A stretch of DNA of 64,000 nucleotides from Streptomyces sp. NBC_01341 (GCF_035946055.1 NZ_CP108364.1:5146001-5210000), one strand, 5' to 3'. Counted from the stretch's first letter, positions 34,651 to 43,638 are shown. Notes: a model not told the origin generated them from the sequence alone. Numbers and translations: made by a program.

Positions 34651-34899
34651 TCAGCCCTGGTGCTTCAGGATGTACTCGGCGGCGTCGCCGACCGTCTTGA
34701 GGTTCTTGACGTCCTCGTCGGGGATCTTGACGTCGAAGCGCTCTTCGGCGGCGACGACGACCTCGACCATGGACAGCGAGTCGACGTCCAGGTCGTCGGT
34801 GAAGGACTTGTCCAGCTGGACGTCCTCGACCGGGATACCGGCGATCTCGTTGACGATCTCGGCGAGACCGGTGACGATCTCTTCCTGAGTGGCGGCCAT
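34651..34899 (-). CDS. acpP: Acyl carrier protein
   Basis: The 82-residue acidic protein carries the phosphopantetheine serine in 'DDLDVDSLSMVEVVVAAEE' (Ser41). It shuttles acyl groups in fatty-acid synthesis. ATG 34899 follows AAGGAG by 7 bases. It lies between fabH and fabF, as in other streptomycetes. Confidence 0.95.
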   Translation of the reverse strand: MAATQEEIVTGLAEIVNEIAGIPVEDVQLDKSFTDDLDVDSLSMVEVVVAAEERFDVKIPDEDVKNLKTVGDAAEYILKHQG

Positions 34900-34962
34900 G
34901 TTGGCGCTCCTTCGATGTGTTTCTGCAGGGTTCGGGCGTGCGGACCGAAAGGTCCGGTGTGC

Positions 34963-35994
34963 CTAGGGGAGGGTAACGACCGTCGCGGCGTAGACGAGAC
35001 CCGCCCCGAAGCCGATGATGAGCGCCGTGTCGCCGCTCTTTGCCTGGCCGGTCGCCAGAAGCCGCTCCATAGCGAGCGGAATCGAGGCGGCCGACGTGTT
35101 GCCGGTGGTTTCCACGTCACGGGCGACCGTGACGTGCTCCGGCAGCTTGAGTGTCTTCACCATCGAGTCGATGATCCGCATGTTGGCCTGGTGCGGGATG
35201 AAGACATCCAGGTCTTCCGGCGAGATCCCGGCCGCTTCCAGCGCCTGCTGGGCGACCTTGGCCATCTCGAAGACGGCCCAGCGGAAGACCGCCTGGCCCT
35301 CCTGCGTGATGGCCGGGAACTTGACCTCGCCCCGCTCGTTGAGCGGCAGGTTCGAGACGTCGCCGATGTGGAAGTCGTTCCACGCCACGGTCTGCTTGAT
35401 CGTCTCGGACTTGTCGCCCTCGGACCCCCAGACCGTGGGGCCGATGGCCGGGTCCTGTGACGGGCCGACCACGACCGCGCCCGCGCCGTCGCCGAAGAGG
35501 AAGGCCGTCGCGCGGTCCTCCAGGTCGGTGAGGTCGCTGAGCCGCTCGACACCGATGACGAGTACGTATTCGGCCGAGCCCTCGACGATCATGCCCTTGG
35601 CGAGGGTGAGGCCGTAGCCGAAGCCCGCGCAGCCGGCCGAGATGTCGAAGGCGGCGGGCTTGCCCGCGCCGATCCGGTGCGCGATGTCGGTCGCGACGGC
35701 AGGGGTCTGCTTGAAGTGCGAGACGGTGGAGACGATGACTCCGCCGATCTGCTCGGGAGTGATCCCGGCGTCCGCGATCGCCTTGCCCGAGGCCTCCACG
35801 GACATCATCGACACGGTCTCCTCGTCGGAGGCCCAGTGCCGGGTGGCGATGCCGGAGCGGGAGCGGATCCACTCGTCGGACGAGTCGATCGTCTCGAGGA
35901 TCACCTCGTTGGGCACGACACGGGTCGGGCGGTAGCCGCCGACACCCATGATCCGTGCGTACGGGGCGCCCTTGCTGGGCTTGATCTTCGACAT
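34963..35994 (-). CDS. fabH: 3-oxoacyl-ACP synthase III (KAS III)
   Basis: The 343-residue enzyme primes fatty-acid synthesis by condensing acyl-CoA with malonyl-ACP. Catalytic residues are present: Cys in 'ISAGCAGFGYGL', His in 'FIPHQANMRIID' and Asn in 'VETTGNTSAASIP'. ATG 35994 follows AAGGAG by 9 bases. Streptomyces FabH prefers branched-chain starters (family knowledge). It is 13 bp after fabD. Confidence 0.95.
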   Translation of the reverse strand: MSKIKPSKGAPYARIMGVGGYRPTRVVPNEVILETIDSSDEWIRSRSGIATRHWASDEETVSMMSVEASGKAIADAGITPEQIGGVIVSTVSHFKQTPAVATDIAHRIGAGKPAAFDISAGCAGFGYGLTLAKGMIVEGSAEYVLVIGVERLSDLTDLEDRATAFLFGDGAGAVVVGPSQDPAIGPTVWGSEGDKSETIKQTVAWNDFHIGDVSNLPLNERGEVKFPAITQEGQAVFRWAVFEMAKVAQQALEAAGISPEDLDVFIPHQANMRIIDSMVKTLKLPEHVTVARDVETTGNTSAASIPLAMERLLATGQAKSGDTALIIGFGAGLVYAATVVTLP

Positions 35995-36007
35995 GCTCGC
36001 GGGCTCC

Positions 36008-36922
36008 TTAGGCACCCGCGTGCTCGGAGATGAGCGCGCGGGCGGCGTCGAGGTCGTCGGGGGTCTTGAGCGCGAGGGTCTTCACGCCGGGCAGTGCGCG
36101 CTTGGCGAGCCCGACCAGCGTGCCACCGGGCGCGGCCTCGACGACGGCTGTGACACCGAGGGCCTTGAAGGTCTCCATGCACAGGTCCCAGCGGACCGGG
36201 TTGGCGACCTGGCCGACGAGCCGCGAGATGACCTCGTCGCCGGTGGCGACCGTCTTCCCGTCGGCGTTCGACACGTACGTCACCTTCGGGTCGGTGACCT
36301 TCAGGGAGGCGGCGGCGTCACGCAGCCTGTCCACGGCCGGAGCCATGTGGCGCGTGTGGAAGGCGCCCGCCACCTTGAGGGGGACCACCCGGCGCACGCC
36401 TTCGGGCATGTCATCGAGCAGGGCGGCGATCTGTGCCGCGGTGCCCGCGGCGACGATCTGGCCGGCGCCGTTGACGTTGGCCGGGGTGAGCCCCAGCTTC
36501 TCCAGGTGCGGGACCGTCACCTCGGGGTCGCCGCCGAGGAGCGCGGCCATGCCCGTCTCGGTGATCGCGGCGGCCTCGGCCATGCCGAGCCCCCGCGTGC
36601 GGACGAAACGGAGCGCCGCCTCGTCCTCGAGGACGCCGGCGAGGGCGGCGGCGGTGATCTCACCGACGCTGTGGCCCGCGACGAGATCGGGGGAGGCGTC
36701 CAGGGCGGCGGCCGAGAGGAGACCGGCGGCGACGAGCAGCGGCTGGGCCACCGCCGTGTCGCGGATCTCGTCCGCGTCCGCCTTCGTGCCGTAGTGGGCG
36801 AGGTCGAGCCCGATGGCCTCGGACCAGCCCGCGATGCGGTCTGCGGCACCGGGGAGTTCGAGCCAGGGAGTCAGGAAGCCGGGCGTCTGAGCGCCTTGGC
36901 CGGGAGCGACGAGTACGAGCAC
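36008..36922 (-). CDS. fabD: Malonyl-CoA:ACP transacylase
   Basis: The 304-residue acyltransferase loads malonyl groups on ACP. It has 'VLVLVAPGQGAQTPGF' at the start, the nucleophile in 'LVAGHSVGEITAAAL' and the histidine in 'VAGAFHTRHMAP'. GTG 36922 matches the start of known Streptomyces FabD proteins; GTG 36928 is an alternative two codons upstream. It is the first gene of the operon, 89 bp from fasR, with the FasR-type palindrome between. Confidence 0.93.
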   Translation of the reverse strand: MLVLVAPGQGAQTPGFLTPWLELPGAADRIAGWSEAIGLDLAHYGTKADADEIRDTAVAQPLLVAAGLLSAAALDASPDLVAGHSVGEITAAALAGVLEDEAALRFVRTRGLGMAEAAAITETGMAALLGGDPEVTVPHLEKLGLTPANVNGAGQIVAAGTAAQIAALLDDMPEGVRRVVPLKVAGAFHTRHMAPAVDRLRDAAASLKVTDPKVTYVSNADGKTVATGDEVISRLVGQVANPVRWDLCMETFKALGVTAVVEAAPGGTLVGLAKRALPGVKTLALKTPDDLDAARALISEHAGA

Positions 36923-36990
36923 CCTCACACTCTCTCTTGTGGACGGCCCCGGACGCCCGTGGGGACAGGGACGAAGAACCGTCAGGGGAA

Positions 36991-37007
36991 TTGTTGAAGT
37001 TCGACAA
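36991..37007. promoter_or_regulatory. Candidate FasR operator
   Basis: TTGTTGAAGTTCGACAA is a 17-base pseudo-palindrome with 7 of 8 arm positions matching around a central G. It lies between the fasR stop and fabD, about 70 bases before the fabD start, in an A/T-rich patch. FasR is known to bind the fabD promoter in S. coelicolor; that this exact site is bound is inferred. Confidence 0.55.
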
Positions 37008-37011
37008 AAGT

Positions 37012-38217
37012 CTAGAGCTGGGAGTCGCCGTCGGCCAAGCGTCCCAGGATGAGGGCGATCCGCAGCGTGAACGCGGAACGCACGTCCGAGGGTGACCATC
37101 CGGTGACGTCGGTCACACGTCGCAGCCGGTAGCGCACGGTATTGGGGTGCACGAACAGCATCCGGGCAGCGCCCTCCAGGCTGCTCGCCTGCTCGAGATA
37201 CACACTCAACGTCTCCAGAAGTGCCGAGCCCGCTTCTTCGAGCGGTCTGTAGATCTCCTCCACCAGTTGATCGCGTGCGGCAGGGTCACCCGCCATCGCG
37301 CGCTCCGGAAGGAGATCGTCCGACAACACGGGGCGCGGCGCGTCCTGCCACGCCGAACAAGCTTTGAGGCCGGCTGCGGCCGCCTGCGCGGACCGGGTGG
37401 CCGCGAGCAGGTCGGGCACCACGGGCCCGGCGACGACGGGACCGGCGGCATATGGGCCGATCAGCGATTTCGCCACGTTCAGGGGGTTGTCGCTGCCACC
37501 GGCGATCACGACCAGGCGGTGACCGAGCACGCCGGTGAGGACCTGGAGCTTCGCGTGCCGCGCGGCCCGCCGGATGGCCTCCACGGTGAGTTCGCTGTCG
37601 CCCTCGGGGGCGGTGCCGAGCACGACGCAGACATGCTCGGGGGAGTTCCAGCCGAGCGCGGCCGCCCGGGACACGGCACCCTCGTCCGCCTCGCCCGACA
37701 GCACCGCGTTCACGACGAGCGACTCGAGACGGGCGTCCCACGCGCCGCGGGCCTCGGCGGCCTGCGCGTACACCTGGGCGGTGGCGAAGGCGATCTCGCG
37801 CGCGTAGACGAGCAGGGCCTCACGGAGCACCGACTCGTCGCCGGGTGCCGCGACCTCGTCGATCGCGGCCTCCATGACCTCGATCGTCGTACGCACCATC
37901 TCCACGGTCTGCCGCAGGGTGATGGCCCTGGTCAGCTCGCGTGGCGCGGTGCCGAACACGTCGGTGGAGATCGCCTGCGGTGTCTCCGGGTGACGGAACC
38001 ACTCCGTGAACGCGGCGATGCCGGCCTGGGCGACCAGGCCGATCCAGGACCGGTTCTCGGGGGGCATCGCCCGGTACCACGGCAGCGCCTCGTCCATGCG
38101 GGCGATGGCGTTGGCGGCCAGCCTGCCGGAGGACTGCTCCAGGCGTTTCAGGGTCGCGGCGTGGAGATGGGCGTCGTTCGCGGCGGGCTGCTCAGGATCG
38201 GGTCGGGGCACGCACAC
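37012..38217 (-). CDS. fasR: FasR, PucR-type activator of fatty-acid synthesis genes
   Basis: The 401-residue regulator has an N-terminal RsbR/PucR-type helical region, a central GGDEF-like fold region ('VCVVLGTAPEGDSELTVEAI') and a C-terminal PucR helix-turn-helix ('SLEGAARMLFVHPNTVRYRLRRV', about 350-375). Its place directly upstream of fabD identifies it as FasR, known to activate fabDHPF in S. coelicolor. GTG 38217 follows AAGG by 7 bases; GTG 38211 is also possible. It may be co-transcribed with the fab genes. Confidence 0.9.
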   Translation of the reverse strand: MCVPRPDPEQPAANDAHLHAATLKRLEQSSGRLAANAIARMDEALPWYRAMPPENRSWIGLVAQAGIAAFTEWFRHPETPQAISTDVFGTAPRELTRAITLRQTVEMVRTTIEVMEAAIDEVAAPGDESVLREALLVYAREIAFATAQVYAQAAEARGAWDARLESLVVNAVLSGEADEGAVSRAAALGWNSPEHVCVVLGTAPEGDSELTVEAIRRAARHAKLQVLTGVLGHRLVVIAGGSDNPLNVAKSLIGPYAAGPVVAGPVVPDLLAATRSAQAAAAGLKACSAWQDAPRPVLSDDLLPERAMAGDPAARDQLVEEIYRPLEEAGSALLETLSVYLEQASSLEGAARMLFVHPNTVRYRLRRVTDVTGWSPSDVRSAFTLRIALILGRLADGDSQL

Positions 38218-38277
38218 AAGACTGCCTTATCGGGCCACGAACCCGGAGGGGCGGGGCGGCCGACCGCTCACCGGGGA

Positions 38278-38283
38278 TACCGT
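38278..38283 (+). promoter_or_regulatory. -10 element, leaderless promoter of the pirin gene
   Basis: TACCGT is followed by 6 bases and then GTG 38290 (ATG at 38293). No ribosome site is visible. Confidence 0.5.
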
Positions 38284-38289
38284 GGGGAC

Positions 38290-38961
38290 GTGATGGACGT
38301 ACGCCGCTCCGGCGACCGCTTCCGCGGCGGGGACCCGGCCACGGGTGACTCCGCGGGCATCGAGACGCTGCACGCTTTCTCCTTCGGGCGGTTCTACGAC
38401 CCGGACAACCTGCGCTTCGGGCCGATCCTGGCATGCAACGAGGAGCGTCTCGCCCCGGGTGCCGGCTTCGACGAGCATCCGCACAGCCACACCGAGATCG
38501 TCACCTGGGTGGTGGAGGGCGAACTCACCCACCGGGACTCGGCCGCGCACGCCACCGTCGTACGCCCCGGTGACGTCCAGCACCTCAGTTCGGCCGGCGG
38601 GGTGCGTCACGTCGAACGCAACGACGGCGCACTTCCGCTGACGTTCATTCAGATGTGGCTGGCACCTCTGGAGCCCGGCGGGGAACCCGCGTACACCCAT
38701 GTGGCCGGGATAGCCGACTCCACTCCGTACGCCCTACCCGAGGCGGGTGCGATGCTCCACGTCCGCCGCCAGTGCGAGGGTGAACGCACCGCCGTGCCCG
38801 ACGCGGTGGGCGTCTACGTCCATGTCGTACGGGGGCGGGTGCTCCTCGGGGGTGAGGAACTGGGCCCCGGCGACTCGGCGCGGATCACCGGGTCGAACGG
38901 CCTGGAACTGGAAGCGCTGGAGCGGGCCGAGACCCTGGTCTGGGAGCTCGCCGAGGTGTGA
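38290..38961 (+). CDS. Pirin family protein (bicupin)
   Basis: The 223-residue bicupin has the metal-binding motif 'GFDEHPHSHTEIVTWVVEGELTHRDS', then 'VRPGDVQHLSSAGGVRH' and 'FIQMWLAP', as in YhhW-type pirins. Some members act as quercetin dioxygenases; others have no known activity. GTG 38290 or ATG 38293 may start the leaderless message. It is divergent from fasR and has a 16-bp gap to the converging hydrolase gene. Confidence 0.88.
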   Translation: MMDVRRSGDRFRGGDPATGDSAGIETLHAFSFGRFYDPDNLRFGPILACNEERLAPGAGFDEHPHSHTEIVTWVVEGELTHRDSAAHATVVRPGDVQHLSSAGGVRHVERNDGALPLTFIQMWLAPLEPGGEPAYTHVAGIADSTPYALPEAGAMLHVRRQCEGERTAVPDAVGVYVHVVRGRVLLGGEELGPGDSARITGSNGLELEALERAETLVWELAEV

Positions 38962-38977
38962 GGGCGGCACCGCCCCC

Positions 38978-39796
38978 TCAGCGGGAGGCGAGTTCCGCCA
39001 GCACCGCGTCGGTGAACTCCGGCCAGACCTCCGCGGCCCACGGCCCGAAGGCCCGGTCCGTCAGCGCGACGCAGGCCGCGCCGGCCGCCGGGTCGATCCA
39101 CAGGAAGGTGCCGGACTGGCCGAAGTGCCCGAAGGTGGCGGGGGAGGACGAGGACCCGGTCCAGTGCGGGGCCTTGGAGTCGCGGATCTCGAAGCCCAGC
39201 CCCCAGTCGTTGGGGTTCCGGTGTCCGTAACCGGGGAGCACGCCCTTGAGGCCGGGGTGGACGACGCTCTGCGCCGCGAGCACCGTGCGCGGGTCGAGGA
39301 GCCGCGGGGCCTGCACCTCCGCGGCGAAGCGCGCCAGGTCGTCCACGGTCGAGACGCCGTCCTTGGCGGGCGAGCCCTCCAGCGCCGTCGCCGTCATGCC
39401 CAGCGGCTCGAGCACCGCCTGGCGCACGTACTCCGGGAACGGGATGTCGGTCGCTTTCGCGATGTGGTCGCCCAGCACCTCGAAGCCCGCGTTGGAGTAG
39501 AGGCGTCGCGTGCCGGGCGCCGCCGTGACCCGGTGCTCGTCGAAGGCGAGGCCGCTGGTGTGTGCGAGGAGGTGGCGCACCGTGGAGCCCTCGGGCCCGG
39601 CCGGCTCGTCCAGCTCGACGGCGCCCTCCTCGTAGGCCACCAGCGCCGCGTACGCCGCGAGCGGCTTGCTGACCGAGGCCAGCGGGAAGCGGTGCGCGGT
39701 GGGGCCGTGGGCGCCCACCGTGGTGCCGTCCGCGGTGACGACGGCGGCGGCCGCGGTGGGTACGGGCCAGTTCTCGATCATCGCGAGGCTCTGCAT
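38978..39796 (-). CDS. Serine hydrolase, class C beta-lactamase-like
   Basis: The 272-residue protein has the S-x-x-K motif in 'FPLASVSKPLAAYAAL', the Y-S-N motif in 'RLYSNAGFEVLG' and 'FGHFGQSGTFLW' in place of KTG. No signal peptide is visible, so it is probably a cytoplasmic esterase or peptidase rather than a resistance enzyme. ATG 39796 has a -10 7 bases upstream and no ribosome site. The divergent neighbour is the merR gene. Confidence 0.85.
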   Translation of the reverse strand: MQSLAMIENWPVPTAAAAVVTADGTTVGAHGPTAHRFPLASVSKPLAAYAALVAYEEGAVELDEPAGPEGSTVRHLLAHTSGLAFDEHRVTAAPGTRRLYSNAGFEVLGDHIAKATDIPFPEYVRQAVLEPLGMTATALEGSPAKDGVSTVDDLARFAAEVQAPRLLDPRTVLAAQSVVHPGLKGVLPGYGHRNPNDWGLGFEIRDSKAPHWTGSSSSPATFGHFGQSGTFLWIDPAAGAACVALTDRAFGPWAAEVWPEFTDAVLAELASR

Positions 39797-39803
39797 GCGT
39801 ATG

Positions 39804-39809
39804 AGCCTA
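39804..39809 (-). promoter_or_regulatory. -10 element, leaderless promoter of the serine hydrolase
   Basis: On the minus strand TAGGCT is followed by 7 bases and ATG 39796. Confidence 0.5.
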
Positions 39810-39834
39810 AACGCAGGACGCCACCCGACCGCGC

Positions 39835-39865
39835 TTGCCTGGAGTGCACTCCAAGGTTCTAGCGT
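39835..39865 (+). promoter_or_regulatory. MerR-type promoter with 19-bp spacer and dyad
   Basis: The -35 TTGCCT (39835-39840) and -10 TAGCGT (39860-39865) are 19 bp apart, the long spacer typical of MerR-controlled promoters. The spacer holds the perfect 14-bp palindrome TGGAGTGCACTCCA (39840-39853). Transcription should start at ATG 39872, so the regulator gene is leaderless and autoregulated. Confidence 0.7.
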
Positions 39866-39871
39866 GGGGGC

Positions 39872-40327
39872 ATGACGGTGATGGAGAGCACTTCCGCACG
39901 GACGGACACCTGCGCTTCCGCCCCCGAGGCGCATCCGCGCCCCGAGGGCCGGGACCGCTACACCATCAGCGAGGTCGTCGCCCTCAGCGGGCTCACCGCT
40001 CACACGCTGCGCTGGTACGAGCGGATCGGGCTGCTGTCGCACGTCGACCGCTCGCACACGGGCCAGCGGCGCTTCACCAACCGCGACCTGGACTGGCTGG
40101 CCTTCGTGGGCAAGCTCAGGCTGACCGGAATGCCGGTCGCCGACATGGTCAGGTACGCGGAACTGGTCCGCGAGGGCGACCACACCTTCACCGAGCGGCA
40201 GGAGCTGCTGGAGTCGACCCGGCGCGACGTGCGGGCGCGCATCGCGGAACTCCAGGGCACCCTCGCCGTGCTCGACTTCAAGATCGACTTTTATGGTGGC
40301 GCCCGCACGGCGTCGGAAGGGGTCTGA
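39872..40327 (+). CDS. MerR family transcriptional regulator
   Basis: The 151-residue protein has the MerR winged helix at 29-97 ('YTISEVVALSGLTAHTLRWYERIGLL', 'GQRRFTNRDLDWLAFVGKLR') and a short coiled coil. No conserved metal-binding cysteine set is present; the only Cys is near the N-terminus. It resembles the group that controls adjacent aldo/keto reductases. Its stop is 5 bp before the aldo/keto reductase start, which implies a two-gene operon under its own 19-bp-spacer promoter. Confidence 0.88.
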   Translation: MTVMESTSARTDTCASAPEAHPRPEGRDRYTISEVVALSGLTAHTLRWYERIGLLSHVDRSHTGQRRFTNRDLDWLAFVGKLRLTGMPVADMVRYAELVREGDHTFTERQELLESTRRDVRARIAELQGTLAVLDFKIDFYGGARTASEGV

Positions 40328-40332
40328 ACGAC

Positions 40333-41349
40333 ATGAGTGACACCGGAAGGATCGCGACCGCGGAGCTCGGTTCCGGAGGCCCGCAGGTCGGGGTGCAGGG
40401 TCTCGGCTGCATGGGGATCAGCGAGTTCTACGGGGACACCGACGATGCGGCGGCCCGGGACACCCTGGAAGCCGCCCTGGAAGCGGGCGTCACCCTGTTC
40501 GACACCGCGGACGTCTACGGCCGCGGTGCCAACGAGACGTTCCTCGCGCCCTTCGTCTCCGCGCACCGGGACGAGATCACGCTGGCCACGAAGTTCGCGA
40601 TAGAGCGGACCGACGACCCCCACTACCGCGGGGTGCGCAACGATCCCGCGTACATCCGCCGGGCCGTCGAGGCGAGCCTGCGCCGGCTGGGCACCGATGC
40701 CATCGACCTGTACTACATGCACCGCCGCGACCCGCTCGTCCCGTTCGCCGAATCGGTCGGCGCGATGGCGGAACTGGTGCGGGAGGGCAAGGTCAGGCAG
40801 CTGGGTCTGAGCGAGGTGACCGGGGCGGAACTGCGCGAGGCGCACGCGGTGCACCCGATCGCCGCCCTGCAGTCCGAGTGGTCGCTCTTCAGCCGGGACG
40901 TCGAGCGGAGCGCCGTCCCGGCGGCCGCCGAGCTCGGGTTGACCCTCGTGCCGTACTCCCCGCTCGGCCGGGGATTCCTGACCGGGGCGTTCGCGGACGC
41001 GGGCAAGGAGCTGGGCGAGGGCGACTTCCGCAGGCACCAGCCCCGCTTCACCGGCGAGAACGCGAAGGCCAACGCGGCCCTGCTGGAGCCGGTGCACAAG
41101 ATCGCGGCCGCGCACGGCGCGACGGCCGCGCAGGTCGCCCTGGCCTGGGTGCAGCAGCGGGCCGAGGTGCACGGCCTGTCCGTCGTGCCGATCCCGGGCA
41201 CGCGCAAGCGCAGCCGCCTGCTGGAGAACGTCGGAGCGACCCGGCTGCACCTGACCGAGCAGGAACTCCAGTCGCTGGAGCCCCTCGCGGGCCGGGTGGC
41301 GGGCGACCGCTACCCGGACATGAGCAGCACGGCCACCGCGCGCGAGTAG
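40333..41349 (+). CDS. Aldo/keto reductase
   Basis: The 338-residue (beta/alpha)8 reductase has the catalytic Asp and Tyr in 'TLFDTADVYGRGANE', Lys in 'LATKFAI' and His in 'DLYYMHRRDP'. The NADPH site includes 'PIPGTRKRSRLLENVGA'. It reduces aldehydes or ketones; the substrate is not evident. ATG 40333 follows GAAGGGG. It is probably induced through the MerR protein encoded just upstream. Confidence 0.88.
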   Translation: MSDTGRIATAELGSGGPQVGVQGLGCMGISEFYGDTDDAAARDTLEAALEAGVTLFDTADVYGRGANETFLAPFVSAHRDEITLATKFAIERTDDPHYRGVRNDPAYIRRAVEASLRRLGTDAIDLYYMHRRDPLVPFAESVGAMAELVREGKVRQLGLSEVTGAELREAHAVHPIAALQSEWSLFSRDVERSAVPAAAELGLTLVPYSPLGRGFLTGAFADAGKELGEGDFRRHQPRFTGENAKANAALLEPVHKIAAAHGATAAQVALAWVQQRAEVHGLSVVPIPGTRKRSRLLENVGATRLHLTEQELQSLEPLAGRVAGDRYPDMSSTATARE

Positions 41350-41417
41350 CCTGCCCGGCTGATTCCGGCCCCGCGCCGCCGGGCGGGGAGTTCGACTCCC
41401 GAAGCCCGTCGGGCGCT

Positions 41418-42320
41418 CTACAGGTCGGCGAGCAGTTCCGTCTTCTTCGCGGTGTACTCGGCATCCGTGACCAGACCCGCCCGGTGGAGGTCGCCGAGGT
41501 GGCGTATCCGCTCCGCGATGTCCGCCGGGTCGCGCCGGCCGCCCACGGGTACGGGCGCCGTCGTGACCGGCACCGACTGGGTCCGGCGGACGGACTCCAG
41601 GACCGCGGCGGCGAACGGCAGCGACTCGTGGACCTGCCCGTACCCCAGGCCGAACACCACGGAGGCCGGGTCCTGGTCCGGCTGCACGCGCGGCGCGGCC
41701 GGGTGGGGAGCCGTGTCCACCCCGGAGGCGTCCGCGAGGGCGCCGCGCGGCACCAGCCGGAGATACCCCTCGAACGCCTCGGGGGAGCGCCACTCGATCC
41801 CGCCCAGGTCAGCCACCGGGAACGTCTGGTCGCCCGCCTTCCACTTGGCGCTGGACGCACCCGTCCAGTACCAGCGGAAGGAGACCAGGGTCCCGTCGAA
41901 CCCCGCCCGGCCGTCGTACGCCTTGAAGTGCATGGGCGCCTCGGGGGCCGTCACCATGAAGTGCTCCGCGGGCAGGGAGGCCTCCGGGCCCAGCAGGGAC
42001 CGCAGTTCGTCGGCGTAGTAGTCGGCGAGCGTCTCCCGCTCGGCGGGCAGCACCAGGCGGTAGGGGTCGCAGCCCTCCTTCAGCTGCCCGGCCGCGGCCT
42101 CCAGCAGCGGATCGGCACCAGGTCTCGGCACCGCGTGCAGAACCACCGTGCTCCGCTTGCCGGGGGTCAGCGTCACCGACGACAACGCCGCGTACGGAAT
42201 GCGGCGTTCACGCAGGCTCTGATAGAGCCTCGGCGCGCGGATCCCCCGTTCGAAGCGGATGAGCAAGGAGTCCGTGTCGAACTCCCAGGTGGCATGAATT
42301 CCGGCCAGCACATCACCCAT
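41418..42320 (-). CDS. DUF4429 protein with C-terminal SHOCT domain
   Basis: The 300-residue protein has two DUF4429-like beta modules ('ATWEFDTDSLLIRFERG', then 'KAYDGRAGFDGTLVSFRWYWTG'). A short C-terminal helix pair, 'DIAERIRHLGDLHRAGLVTDAEYTAKKTELL', is the SHOCT oligomerisation motif. Its function is unknown. ATG 42320 is chosen because TACGAT lies 7 bases upstream; ATG 42329 overlaps that -10. Confidence 0.82.
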   Translation of the reverse strand: MGDVLAGIHATWEFDTDSLLIRFERGIRAPRLYQSLRERRIPYAALSSVTLTPGKRSTVVLHAVPRPGADPLLEAAAGQLKEGCDPYRLVLPAERETLADYYADELRSLLGPEASLPAEHFMVTAPEAPMHFKAYDGRAGFDGTLVSFRWYWTGASSAKWKAGDQTFPVADLGGIEWRSPEAFEGYLRLVPRGALADASGVDTAPHPAAPRVQPDQDPASVVFGLGYGQVHESLPFAAAVLESVRRTQSVPVTTAPVPVGGRRDPADIAERIRHLGDLHRAGLVTDAEYTAKKTELLADL

Positions 42321-42327
42321 GTGCCTC

Positions 42328-42333
42328 ATCGTA
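42328..42333 (-). promoter_or_regulatory. -10 element, leaderless promoter of the DUF4429 gene
   Basis: On the minus strand TACGAT is followed by 7 bases and ATG 42320. Confidence 0.45.
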
Positions 42334-42417
42334 TGTGGCACGGCCCCGCACGTCCCCCCTCGGTACAGGCGAAATCGGGCAGGCCGTTCGCCGTCTTCAC
42401 GCGCTTCGGACGAGTTT

Positions 42418-43638
42418 CTACGCGCGTCGGCCGTCCGCGTCACCGGAGATTTCCCGGTGGCACGCCTGATCGGTATTCGCGCAACTGACGGAGTCGTAGG
42501 CGCCCACGCCGATCGCGGCGAAGTTGTCGAGACTCTCCGTGCCCGGCTCGAAGTAGCCGCTGTGCCCGGTCGCGCCGCTCGCGGACACGATCCGCGCACC
42601 GAAGTCCGGATCGACCGGATCGGCACCATGGCCCAGTCCGCCGACCGCCAGATTGGGCACGTCGGCGATCCAGTCGCCGCTGTCCCGCATCGCCCAGACC
42701 CTCGCCCGGGTGTGGAGTGCGGCCGCGTTGTCCGCGCGCATCCCCGGGCTTCCCGCGACCGCGATGTCGGACACCCTGGACGGCAGGCCGCGGGCGGCGA
42801 CCCCGCACACAACGGAGCCGTAGCTGTGGCAGACCAGCGTGACGTGCGAGAGCCCCGGCAGCCCGCTCACCAGCGCGTTCAGCCGCTTGGCACCCTCCTT
42901 GGCGAGCCCTCCCAGCACCGCGTCCATGCCGATGCCGGCGGGCGCCGTGTAATCCGCCCAGGCGATGACGGCCGTGCGGGAGCCGGGGCGTGCCGAGCGC
43001 TCCGCGCCGTACAGCGACCGCGCCATGCCGACGGGCGCCGCGTTCGTCTTGGGGCCGGTGCGCTCCAGGGTCAGCAGATTCGTGTCCACCCCCGGCACCA
43101 CGACCGAGACCCGGTCGGCCCGGTCGAGGTCGCCGAACACCTCGGCCGCCCGGCCGCGCCCCGAGGGGTCGAAGGCCAGGATCTGGCGGTCCCCCGTGAG
43201 GAGGGAACGGAAGCGTTCCAGCCGGAGCACGGCCTGCCGGCGCCCGTCCGGCGAGAGCCGCAGGTCCTTCGCGCGCTGCTGCTCCGCCGTCTCGGCGTCC
43301 GCCAGGGCGTGCCGGTTGGCCCGGTAGCGCAGGTCGGACGGCGCGCCGTTCAGGTTCCCCACCACGAGCGGGTACTTGTCGGCGAGGGCGACCTGCTGGC
43401 CCGCCGTGAGCGTCGCGAAGAAGTGGGCCAGCCGGTAGGCGGGGGCTCCGGGGTCCGGCAGTGCGTGACCGGCTATACGGTCCTTCGCCCAGGAGGCGAG
43501 CGCGATCTCGCGCGGTGCGGCTGCGTGCTGGTGACGCACGGCGGTCCATCCGGTGGTCGCCAGCATCACGAACACGACCGCGATGGCGAGCAGCGCGCGC
43601 CATGCGGTGAGCGTGGGGGAGGAGTCGAAGGAAGTCAC
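42418..43638 (-). CDS. Alpha/beta hydrolase, DUF1023 type, membrane-anchored
   Basis: The 406-residue protein has one N-terminal membrane helix (about 11-30) and a long helical region. The hydrolase core carries the nucleophile in 'LVCHSYGSVVCG', 'AVAGSPGM', a likely acid in 'DSGDWIADVPN' and a histidine in 'ATGHSGYFEPG'. Its substrate, probably an ester or amide outside the membrane, is unknown. GTG 43638 has TAGGGT 8 bases upstream and no ribosome site. Confidence 0.82.
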   Translation of the reverse strand: MTSFDSSPTLTAWRALLAIAVVFVMLATTGWTAVRHQHAAAPREIALASWAKDRIAGHALPDPGAPAYRLAHFFATLTAGQQVALADKYPLVVGNLNGAPSDLRYRANRHALADAETAEQQRAKDLRLSPDGRRQAVLRLERFRSLLTGDRQILAFDPSGRGRAAEVFGDLDRADRVSVVVPGVDTNLLTLERTGPKTNAAPVGMARSLYGAERSARPGSRTAVIAWADYTAPAGIGMDAVLGGLAKEGAKRLNALVSGLPGLSHVTLVCHSYGSVVCGVAARGLPSRVSDIAVAGSPGMRADNAAALHTRARVWAMRDSGDWIADVPNLAVGGLGHGADPVDPDFGARIVSASGATGHSGYFEPGTESLDNFAAIGVGAYDSVSCANTDQACHREISGDADGRRA

